A stretch of 7,993 nucleotides of DNA, from NCBI GenBank assembly GCA_031278795.1, contig JAITJT010000253.1:1-7993 (forward strand), written 5' to 3'. A program made the translations under genes and the position numbers. The DNA comes from Deltaproteobacteria bacterium. GTDB lineage: Bacteria > Desulfobacterota > Desulfarculia > Adiutricales > Adiutricaceae. A model generated the notes under the pieces. The model did not search any database. It saw only the letters and a program-made list of their open reading frames with translations, and was not told the origin of the DNA. Numbering within the stretch: the first letter of the stretch is position 1; each line of letters starts with the position of its first letter. Positions 1 to 5,267 of the stretch are shown here, piece by piece.

Positions 1-46
1 ACCTTACTAGTCTTTAGCATGGATTATTGCCTTTGCTTTGCGAAAG

Positions 47-114
47 TATCTATGATGGTTTTTTAGTCTTGAAAGCTCCATAAGTTCTCTAGCTTATGGG
101 ACATATCATAGATA
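47..114. repeat. Nested inverted repeat (10-bp outer, 7-bp inner stem)
   Basis: TATCTATGAT (47-56) is exactly complementary to ATCATAGATA (105-114). Inside it, CCATAAG (78-84) pairs with CTTATGG (93-99) around an 8-nt loop. As RNA this would form a two-tier hairpin. There is no T-run, so it is not a standard terminator. The function is unknown. Confidence 0.6.
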
Positions 115-137
115 AACAGAGAGATAGGCTGTTTATC
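111..137. repeat. 9-bp inverted repeat overlapping the previous one
   Basis: GATAAACAG (111-119) is exactly complementary to CTGTTTATC (129-137), with a 9-nt loop. Its left arm shares 111-114 with the right arm of the 47-114 structure, so in RNA the two stems cannot both form completely. Confidence 0.6.
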
Positions 138-247
138 CGGCCCAATGGTTTAAGTAAGGTAGGTCAGCTTCGAAAAATTTAAAGTGATGATAAATTCAGC
201 ATAAATTTAGGGTCAGAGTGGAGGCTACTACCCACTTCTTTTAGTAA

Positions 248-619
248 CTATTTCGTCTGAACAGAAATCAATGTCGTATGAGTGGTAGATCGTTTATGTC
301 TGACTGTGAATTGGTAGCCAATGTAGCCACTATTGCCCTCACACAATTTAATCTTCCCGTATTTTACATCCGGATTCATTGTGAAAAAGTCATCATCATC
401 CAGGGCATCATAATCGGTGGTATATTTGCTGTGCTGGACATAATATCCTTCTTCAGCCAATTGTACTCGATGATAAGCGTCTTGAGCAAGCTCATCATAA
501 TCATCAGCTTCAAGTGCAGCTTCCTGGCTGTGTCTAGCATACTCGGGAATAGCTACTAGCGTCAAGATAGCGATGGCAATAGGGATTAACGCAAAAAGAA
601 TAATTAAAGCAATTGCCAT
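248..619 (-). CDS. Type IV pilin-like protein lacking a prepilin cleavage motif
   Basis: This 123-residue protein has one long hydrophobic helix at its very N-terminus (about residues 2-24) ending in AIPEY. An amphipathic stretch (about 26-60) follows, then an acidic region with GYYVQHSKYTTDYDAL. This is the layout of small type IV pilins and pseudopilins, whose helix typically ends 'AIP.Y' and is followed by 'A..AYY...G.YT'. The usual leader, the glycine before the cleavage site and Glu at mature position 5 are missing. As drawn it is therefore not a standard substrate of prepilin peptidase. The start codon has no clear Shine-Dalgarno sequence. It lies 12 nt after the TM2 gene's stop codon and in the same frame, so translation probably depends on coupling to that gene. 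The stop codon is TAG. It could be an envelope-anchored, pilin-derived protein or a degraded pilin. Confidence 0.6.
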   Translation of the reverse strand: MAIALIILFALIPIAIAILTLVAIPEYARHSQEAALEADDYDELAQDAYHRVQLAEEGYYVQHSKYTTDYDALDDDDFFTMNPDVKYGKIKLCEGNSGYIGYQFTVRHKRSTTHTTLISVQTK

Positions 620-631
620 GCTTAGGTTGTA

Positions 632-1198
632 CTATTTGGCTACAAAACGTCCCTGAGAGTCTTTGTATTTTCCGAAAATCGAAATAAAAAAATCAACAAT
701 GTACCAAACACCCAATCCACCGAGAGTCAAAAGCATGAGGATTCCGGTGCCGATTTTGCCCAGATAAAAACGGTGCACCCCCAGCCAGCCGAAAAACAAG
801 CATAAAAGTATGACAGTCATCCTTTTTTTAGGTGAAATCTCTCCGGGCTGCTGGGGATTAGTGGCGTAAGGAGGATTCGCCGGCGGAGGCCCGTAACCAG
901 GCTGCTGAGGTGGATAACCAGGAGGAGGCATAAAGCCCGCTTGAGGGTGCGCGTATCCGGGAGGGGGCATCTGTCCCTGCTGAGGGTGGCCAGAAGGCTG
1001 GGTCGGCTGAGCATAGGGAGGCTGCTGGGCCTGAGGTTGCTGGGCCTGAGGTTGCTGGGCCTGAGGTTGCTGAGCTTGGGAAAGCTGAGATGCGGCTCCC
1101 CCTGAACCAGGCGCTGAGGCCTGAATATTTGCTCCGCATGCTGGGCAGACAGCGCTATTGTCTGGAATAGATTGGTGACAGTTGGGGCAGGTTATCAT
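632..1198 (-). CDS. Zinc-ribbon and TM2 domain membrane protein
   Basis: This 188-residue protein has three parts. Residues 4-21 form a short zinc ribbon (CPNC at 4-7, CPAC at 18-21). Residues 27-120 are a low-complexity linker rich in Pro, Gln, Gly and Tyr, with repeated QAQQP. Residues about 122-185 are a TM2 domain with two membrane helices: KKRMTVILLCLFFGWLGVHR, then a glycine-rich turn and a second helix. The GWLGVHRFYLGK signature of TM2 proteins is clear. Members are small integral membrane proteins of mostly unknown function, and the zinc ribbon would face the cytoplasm. ATG is preceded by AGGA 9 nt upstream. The gene is probably the first of a two-gene operon with the pilin-like gene. 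Confidence 0.85.
   Translation of the reverse strand: MITCPNCHQSIPDNSAVCPACGANIQASAPGSGGAASQLSQAQQPQAQQPQAQQPQAQQPPYAQPTQPSGHPQQGQMPPPGYAHPQAGFMPPPGYPPQQPGYGPPPANPPYATNPQQPGEISPKKRMTVILLCLFFGWLGVHRFYLGKIGTGILMLLTLGGLGVWYIVDFFISIFGKYKDSQGRFVAK
1024..1068. repeat. Three tandem copies of a 15-bp coding repeat
   Basis: GCTGGGCCTGAGGTT occurs three times head-to-tail at 1024-1038, 1039-1053 and 1054-1068, with no difference between copies. A degenerate fourth copy follows. Read on the minus strand it encodes the QPQAQ repeats of the linker in the TM2 protein. Perfect copies suggest recent slippage, so copy number may vary between strains. Confidence 0.9.
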
Positions 1199-1759
1199 AA
1201 ATTATTTTCCTTTTTGATAATATATCCTTAATACGTAAGGGTTATAAGTGTAAATTGGAGTTATAAATTATCATTCACAAGTGTAGTATGGTTCATTAAA
1301 AATTGCACGATGAGAAAAGGCCTTAAGTGCGGACAGGTAACATCAGGCGCGCCGGGTTACCTTTGTGGTAACTATGTATGGTGGAAAATTTTCCTGAAAT
1401 TGTCTGGCTAAAATATGGTGGTATTTTACAAGAACTTTGTGTAAAAAAGTTGCTTGTTTGCACCAAGTATGAGCAATGCTACTCCATAGACAGCAATTTT
1501 GAAGATTGCCTATATATGGTGTTCATTTCGTTTCTTGAAGTGTGGCTGGGACTTTTTTTGCAAGAATCCCTACCATAATACCATAAAATTATTTTGTTGC
1601 AAGATGTATTTCACGCTTTGAAGTTGATTCAGGTTCTATGGGACTGATCATGGCAATTTAAGCGTATAAACGAACATCATCTTGACAAAATGCATGCAAT
1701 GCATATTGTTAATGAAGCATTGGAATTATGGAATTTTGGAAGTTTTGTTGGGTTCTCCC
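1199..1759. other. Intergenic region between the CorA operon end and the TM2 gene
   Basis: The stretch holds the upstream region of the TM2 gene (minus strand) and the downstream region of the CorA operon. Features seen are the paired hairpins at 1336-1372 (listed separately) and ATGCAT-GCA-ATGCAT at 1690-1704. There is also a possible plus-strand promoter, TTGACA (1682-1687) with TATTGT at a 16-nt spacing (1704-1709), which would fire into the 3' end of the CorA gene. A short open frame at 1378-1578 is not supported. I find no clear terminator for the CorA operon. Confidence 0.4.
1336..1372. repeat. Mutually exclusive hairpin arms (GGTAAC / GTTACC / GGTAAC)
   Basis: GGTAAC (1336-1341), GTTACC (1356-1361) and GGTAAC (1367-1372) lie in a row. 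The middle arm can pair with the left arm across a 14-nt loop containing the palindrome GGCGCGCC, or with the right arm across a 5-nt loop. Such three-arm arrangements occur in RNA switches and in operators. Nothing nearby says which applies here, if either. Confidence 0.4.
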
Positions 1760-2686
1760 TCACACCCACCTTTTTCGGTTGAAAAAGACCCAGAGGAACA
1801 CCCCGGAGAGCGAGCAGAGGATGACTATTATCCAGAAGGCGTAGGGGTGCCTCTCAAAGGGTAGGGACACGTTCATGCCGTAGAGGCCGGCTATGAGGGT
1901 GGGAAGCATGAGGACTATGGTTATGCCCGTTAAGAATTTCACGACTTTGTTGAGGTTATTGGAGATTACGGTGCCAAAGGCGTCGCTCATGCTGCCTAGT
2001 ATCTGGCCAAAGATATCCGCCGTGAATATGGCCTGCTGGTTTTCCGTGAGGGCCCTCTCCAGAAGGTCTAACTCGTCCGGCCTCAGGTGGATGAGGGTGT
2101 TGTCCATGAGCTTTTCCATAATCCCCCGGTTGGACTTGAGGGCCACCGTGAAGTTGATTAAGGCCTTATCAATAGTGAGGAGCATCATTATCTCCTCGTT
2201 CTGCTGGGCCTTGGAGAGAGTGGACTCGGCCATGTCCGTGAGCTCCTCCAGGCGCTCCAGGTGGTGGATGAAGTCGGTGGAGCTCTCGATTAAGAGCTTG
2301 AAGGCCACCGAGTAGCGGCAGTTGGGTTTGGGTTTGCGGGCGAACCTCTTGAGGTGCACCAGCACCAGCTCCACGTCCCGGCAGACGGTTATGAGCTTGG
2401 TCTTGGTGATGATTATGCCCAAGGGGACCGTGGTGAGGTTGTGGGGCTCCTGGGCCAGGGGTAGCCTGGGCACCCGAATGATTATGAGGGTGACCGGAGG
2501 CTCCTGCTCCACCCGGGGCCGCTCCCTGGGATCCATGGGGTCGGTGAGGAAGGTCTGGGGTATCTCGCACTCCTCTTGGATAGCCTCGATTTCCAGCTGG
2601 GTGGGGTCTTCCAGATTAATGAACTCGGCCTCATTGGGGCCGCATTCCTCCATGGTCGTGTCTGTGAATCTATAGTAGGTGATCAT
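1760..2686 (-). CDS. CorA-family divalent cation transporter
   Basis: This 308-residue protein has the standard CorA build. A cytoplasmic alpha/beta N-terminal domain (about 1-120) leads to a long helical stalk rich in charged residues (about 130-248). Two C-terminal membrane helices follow (about 249-268 and 282-302). The pore signature GMN sits at 270-272 in YGMNVSLPF, right after the first helix. The C-terminus is short and basic (RKRWV), as expected for the cytoplasmic tail. CorA proteins form homopentameric channels for Mg2+, and some carry Co2+, Ni2+ or Zn2+; the sequence does not settle the substrate. The start ATG lies 8 nt after the stop of the metallophosphoesterase gene, with a GAG-type ribosome site overlapping that stop, so it is the third gene of the operon. 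The length is normal and the gene looks intact. Confidence 0.9.
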   Translation of the reverse strand: MITYYRFTDTTMEECGPNEAEFINLEDPTQLEIEAIQEECEIPQTFLTDPMDPRERPRVEQEPPVTLIIIRVPRLPLAQEPHNLTTVPLGIIITKTKLITVCRDVELVLVHLKRFARKPKPNCRYSVAFKLLIESSTDFIHHLERLEELTDMAESTLSKAQQNEEIMMLLTIDKALINFTVALKSNRGIMEKLMDNTLIHLRPDELDLLERALTENQQAIFTADIFGQILGSMSDAFGTVISNNLNKVVKFLTGITIVLMLPTLIAGLYGMNVSLPFERHPYAFWIIVILCSLSGVFLWVFFNRKRWV

Positions 2687-2694
2687 TTGTCAAC

Positions 2695-3912
2695 TCATTT
2701 TGGCTCTGGTTTAGGGGAGTGGAGGGTGAGCAGGGTGATTTCCGAGGGATTGAATATCCTGGCGGGTACCCCGCTCCAGAGAGCGGTTCCCGGGTGCACG
2801 TAGAGCTTCAGGCCGTTAACCTCGTACCAGCCTCTGAGATAGCCCCGATTGGCCCTCTTTGTCAAGGTGGCGAGGATAGGGAAGAGCCCTCCGTGGGTGT
2901 GGCCGGAGAGCTGGAGGCTCACCCTACCGTCCTTGGCGTTTTCCAAGGCGTTATGGGGGCGGTGGTCCAGGAGGATGAGGGGGTGCCCGCTAGCGGGCAC
3001 CCCCTTGAGGGCTTCTTTAAGATCCGGGCCAGGCAGATCGTAGCCGTAGGCAGCCGGGTCGGTTACACCCGCAAGATATAGAGTCGTGCCCCTCAGGTTC
3101 ACGGGCACGCTCAGGTTGTAGAGGTTCTGGAGTCCCAGGCCCTGGAAGGCCGGAATCCAGCTGGGAAGCTGGGAGTAGTACTCGTGGTTGCCTACGCTGA
3201 AGAACTTGCCGTAGCGGCTCTTGAGCCTGGCCAGGGGCTCCACGTCCTCGGCGCGCAGTTTAACCTCCCCGTCCACCAGATCGCCCGGGATGAGGATGAG
3301 ATCCGGATCTAGCTCATTGGTTCTCCTAACCACCTCCTCCACCCAGGGTCTGTCGAAGAAGCGGCAGATATGCAGATCGGCTAGTATGGCTATCTTCAGG
3401 CCGTCCAAGGCTGGAGGGAGCCTGTCCAGGGTCACCTCGGTTCTTTTGACTGTGGGGACCTTGGCCGCCTCATAGAGGGCCCAGAGGGAGACGAGGCCAG
3501 CTAGCGAGACTAAAGCTATGGTGAAACCTATGCCCTTAAGGGCCTTACGGAAGAGGATGCCTCCCTCGCTAAGGCCTGGTAAAAAATAACTTGGAAGGCT
3601 CAGGATGCAGATAATATCCCTAAGAACGGCTATGAGAAAGAGGAAGATGAAGAGATCTTGGAGGAAGCTAGTGAAGTAAAGTAGGTACTTGTTGGTCTCA
3701 ATCCCTCCCAGGCCCCCGAAAATAGAGCGCAATATGGCGTATCTCCCCACGCAGATGAAGATTAGGAGCACGAAGGCGGTCTTCCAGGGCCAGCCCACGG
3801 GAAGCGGGTAAACCACACTTAGGGAGAGATATACCGTGATGATGAGCGCGAATGTTATGAAAAACATGAAGGGGCTTAAAAGACCTCTAATTAATGTGCG
3901 CGAAAGTGGCAT
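2695..3912 (-). CDS. Membrane-anchored calcineurin-like metallophosphoesterase
   Basis: This 405-residue protein has several hydrophobic segments in its first 150 residues (about 12-35, 44-62, 78-105 and 128-147). A metallophosphoesterase domain of the YkuE/YaeI type follows. All the metal-binding motifs are visible: DLH at 179-181, GDLVDG at 210-215, GNHE at 241-244, His in LDHRP (317) and GHTH at 337-340. The fold uses two metal ions to hydrolyse phosphoesters. Related membrane forms act on phospholipid-like substrates or are uncharacterised, so I do not name a substrate. The domain probably lies next to the membrane. It starts 29 nt after the Smr gene with only a weak ribosome site and ends 8 nt before the CorA gene, so it is the middle gene of the operon. 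A perfect 26-bp palindrome lies inside the gene (listed separately). Confidence 0.85.
   Translation of the reverse strand: MPLSRTLIRGLLSPFMFFITFALIITVYLSLSVVYPLPVGWPWKTAFVLLIFICVGRYAILRSIFGGLGGIETNKYLLYFTSFLQDLFIFLFLIAVLRDIICILSLPSYFLPGLSEGGILFRKALKGIGFTIALVSLAGLVSLWALYEAAKVPTVKRTEVTLDRLPPALDGLKIAILADLHICRFFDRPWVEEVVRRTNELDPDLILIPGDLVDGEVKLRAEDVEPLARLKSRYGKFFSVGNHEYYSQLPSWIPAFQGLGLQNLYNLSVPVNLRGTTLYLAGVTDPAAYGYDLPGPDLKEALKGVPASGHPLILLDHRPHNALENAKDGRVSLQLSGHTHGGLFPILATLTKRANRGYLRGWYEVNGLKLYVHPGTALWSGVPARIFNPSEITLLTLHSPKPEPK
2979..3004. repeat. Perfect 26-bp GC-rich palindrome inside the phosphoesterase gene
   Basis: The 13 bases at 2979-2991 are exactly complementary to 2992-3004; the arms begin GGGGGTGCCCGC. 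The palindrome encodes residues near 303-311 (GVPASGHP), just before the LDHRP motif. In mRNA it would make a very stable hairpin. Family members seem to have a loop of similar length here, so it need not be an insertion. Confidence 0.85.
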
Positions 3913-3941
3913 TTTATTTCAAGTATTTATGAGGCTTTAGG

Positions 3942-4646
3942 TCAGGCATCTTTCTTGCGGCCCTTCTTTTTGGAGGGGTTCCTAAGGAGGACGTAGCTAG
4001 CCCCGGTTCCGCCGTCACAGGGCCTAGCCGAGCAGAAGGCCAGGATATACTTCTTGATATGGCTCTTCAAGAGGAGATTCTCCAGATTGCTCTTTAGGAC
4101 CGGGTTCTTGTCCGGAGAGCGCAGGCCCCTCCCGTGGATTATGAGCACCGTCTTCTTCCCAAAAAAGGAGCTAACGCTTATGAACTTGGAGAGGGCCTGC
4201 CGGGCCGCCTCCAGGGAGTGGCCGTGGAGATCCAGGCGATCCTCTATGGGTAGGGCCCCCTCCTTAAGGGAGCGGGTGAGCTTGTCCGGAAGCCCCTTAA
4301 CATGCCCCTCTATGAACTCGTCCGAAAAGGAGATGTCGAAGTCCAGGAATCCGGCCACCAGATCGTTTAAGTGCTGGATAACCTCCAGATCCTCGTTTAC
4401 GGGCTTAGAGTTGAAGTCATTGGGATCCGGAGGGGTGGGTATGAGCCTCTTGGCCGGAGTCTTCAAGGGGGTGACCCCGTCCATGGCCATGAGAAACTCC
4501 TGGGCCTCGGTCACCTGGTTAGTGTGCTCCGGGTTCTGGGAGAGTTCAACTGTTTCCTTGACCAGCTCCTTTTTGGTCTTGTCGTTTATGGGCTTTTTTG
4601 GGAGTGAGTTTTTTATCCTTATTAGATCGGAGAAAGGATTGTCCAT
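3942..4646 (-). CDS. Smr-domain protein (MutS2 C-terminal-like nuclease family)
   Basis: This 234-residue protein has a variable charged N-terminal part (about 1-130) and a C-terminal Smr domain (about 136-222). The diagnostic motifs are all present: LDLHGHS at 138-144, IIHGRG at 169-174 and DGGTGASYVLL at 211-221. The tail is a lysine-rich stretch (KKKGRKK). Smr domains bind nucleic acid, and several are endonucleases acting on branched DNA or on mRNA in stalled ribosomes (SmrB type); the target here is unknown. A segment EAQEFLMAMDGVTPLK (48-63) resembles the lead-in seen in stand-alone proteobacterial Smr proteins. The ATG follows a strong AGGGGAGG ribosome site. It is the first gene of the three-gene operon and lies about 180 nt downstream of the likely promoter. 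Confidence 0.88.
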   Translation of the reverse strand: MDNPFSDLIRIKNSLPKKPINDKTKKELVKETVELSQNPEHTNQVTEAQEFLMAMDGVTPLKTPAKRLIPTPPDPNDFNSKPVNEDLEVIQHLNDLVAGFLDFDISFSDEFIEGHVKGLPDKLTRSLKEGALPIEDRLDLHGHSLEAARQALSKFISVSSFFGKKTVLIIHGRGLRSPDKNPVLKSNLENLLLKSHIKKYILAFCSARPCDGGTGASYVLLRNPSKKKGRKKDA

Positions 4647-4790
4647 GGTCTTTCCTCCCCTTGTCAGTTAATTTCAGAGGCGTGTCCGGTTGACTTTGGC
4701 AAGACAATAGCGCTACTTTGGTGAAAAAGGCCTCAGCTTGGCTCCACACTAGATTTTAGCTAAATTTTATAGAAATTGCTAAAATAAGCT

Positions 4791-4820
4791 AAAAAAAAAG
4801 CCGGCCATGAGGAGCCGCTA
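4791..4820 (-). terminator. Promoter-proximal intrinsic terminator (possible attenuator)
   Basis: Read on the minus strand, AGC-GGCU pairs with GGCC-G-GCU (7 bp with one bulged G and a 6-nt loop). It is followed at once by nine T residues (plus 4799-4791). The hairpin begins only about 6 nt after the expected start of transcription from the promoter at 4832-4860. No gene ends here in this direction, so termination would act on the leader of the Smr operon. Confidence 0.6.
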
Positions 4821-4831
4821 GTTGTTCTATA

Positions 4832-4860
4832 AATATAATACAGATCTTAACAAATGTCAA
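4832..4860 (-). promoter_or_regulatory. Likely sigma70 promoter of the Smr operon
   Basis: On the minus strand, TTGACA (4860-4855) is a perfect -35 box. TATATT (4837-4832) is a 5/6 match to the -10 box at exactly 17 nt spacing. Transcription would start near 4825, giving a leader of about 180 nt before the Smr start codon. The match is good, but promoters read by eye in AT-rich DNA carry some risk. Confidence 0.65.
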
Positions 4861-4865
4861 GAGTT

Positions 4866-4952
4866 ATGAGATGTTTGGGATTTGCAAATAATTGTAAAGT
4901 TTGCGAGTATTTGCGCCATTTTAGGCTTAACTGGGCGGAAAGCCCTGGATGA
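4866..4952 (+). CDS. Possible 28-residue peptide with a CxxC pair
   Basis: ATG to TGA, reading MRCLGFANNCKVCEYLRHFR and eight more residues. It has a CKVC pair and no recognised homologue. There is no good Shine-Dalgarno sequence, only AAGAG too close to the ATG. Its TGA overlaps the ATG of the next small ORF (ATGA), the arrangement seen in coupled genes. An ORF this short arises often by chance, so confidence is low. Confidence 0.15.
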   Translation: MRCLGFANNCKVCEYLRHFRLNWAESPG

Positions 4953-5065
4953 AAAAAACTTTTTTAAAGCTTTATCTTAGCCATAGCTTAGAGATAAGTC
5001 CCAGAGCTTGTTTCCCGGAGTTTATAGCTAAAAAAGCCCTTTTGAGGGTAGAGGAAATGATATAA
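4949..5065 (+). CDS. Possible 38-residue basic peptide
   Basis: It starts MKKTFLKLYLSHSLEISPRA and ends RVEEMI. The ATG overlaps the previous stop and has GGAAAG 6 nt upstream. The stop overlaps the AAGGAG ribosome site of the 8-codon ORF that follows. It matches no family I know. The spacing to its neighbours argues for translation, while its small size and AT-rich codons argue against. Confidence 0.2.
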   Translation: MKKTFLKLYLSHSLEISPRACFPEFIAKKALLRVEEMI

Positions 5066-5081
5066 GGAGAGAGGGAATTAT

Positions 5082-5108
5082 ATGGAAATGTTAGAAGGTA
5101 AGTACTAG
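5082..5108 (+). CDS. Possible 8-codon leader peptide
   Basis: It reads MEMLEGKY then TAG. It has the best ribosome site in this region, AAGGAG with GAGGGA (5064-5076) ahead of the ATG. The stop codon lies inside the left arm of the hairpin at 5105-5133, as in attenuator leader peptides. After the TAG the same frame stays open until 5213, giving a Phe-rich stretch from the poly-T tracts. Confidence 0.2.
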   Translation: MEMLEGKY

Positions 5109-5150
5109 TTTTTCATTCATTTTGGAAAACTAGGGATAAAATTTTTTTTT
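5105..5150 (+). terminator. Weak terminator-like hairpin before the XRE-ImmA gene
   Basis: CTAGTTTT (5105-5112) pairs with AAAACTAG (5126-5133), and nine T residues follow at 5142-5150. An 8-nt gap (GGATAAAA) separates stem and T-run, and the stem is AT-rich, so it would be inefficient. It may separate the tiny ORFs from the regulator gene. Confidence 0.3.
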
Positions 5151-5189
5151 GAAAAAGATGCGCTCTATTTTTTTCTTTCTTTTAGAAAG

Positions 5190-5223
5190 GGCTTTAAACT
5201 AACTACTATATAAGCTTAAAGCC
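5190..5223. repeat. 8-bp inverted repeat, candidate operator
   Basis: GGCTTTAA (5190-5197) is exactly complementary to TTAAAGCC (5216-5223), with 18 nt between. It lies 45-78 nt upstream of the XRE-ImmA start codon and encloses TATATAA (5207-5213). A self-repressing XRE protein often binds such a site, but this is inferred from position only. Confidence 0.3.
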
Positions 5224-5267
5224 TGAAGTCTCGCCTTTTTAATAGAAATACTCAAGGGAAAAAATAT

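Larger units (their letters stand above)
1..247. other. Non-coding region with nested inverted repeats
   Basis: I see no convincing gene here; the stretch lies downstream of the pilin-like gene. It contains several inverted repeats (listed separately at 47-114 and 111-137), plus an 8-bp outer pair, 1-8 with 153-160. Near 214-236 a short stem around GTGG...CCAC is followed on the plus strand by TCTTTT. This could be a weak terminator for a transcript entering from the left, but it is not convincing. No T-run follows any hairpin in the minus direction, so a terminator for the pilin-like gene is not obvious. Confidence 0.5.
4861..5267 (+). other. AT-rich leader region upstream of the XRE-ImmA gene
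   Basis: This is the region between the divergent Smr operon and the XRE-ImmA gene. It holds a 7-bp inverted repeat, GCAAATA (4884-4890) with TATTTGC (4908-4914), and a small GGGC/GCCC hairpin (4933-4945). It also holds three tiny ORFs, a weak terminator-like hairpin and an inverted repeat, each listed separately. I could not find a convincing promoter for the plus-strand gene. Confidence 0.4.

Noticed and set aside
1024..1068. Short tandem repeat as a CRISPR array
   Set aside because: The 15-bp units have no spacers and encode the QPQAQ linker of the TM2 protein.
1378..1578. 66-codon open frame on the plus strand in the intergenic region
   Set aside because: It has no ribosome site, no recognisable domain and biased low-complexity composition, and it starts right after the hairpin arms; most likely chance.
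1770..1787. CTTTTTC-GGTT-GAAAAAG hairpin as CorA operon terminator
   Set aside because: It lies inside the CorA coding sequence, before the stop codon in the direction of transcription, and no T-run follows on that strand.
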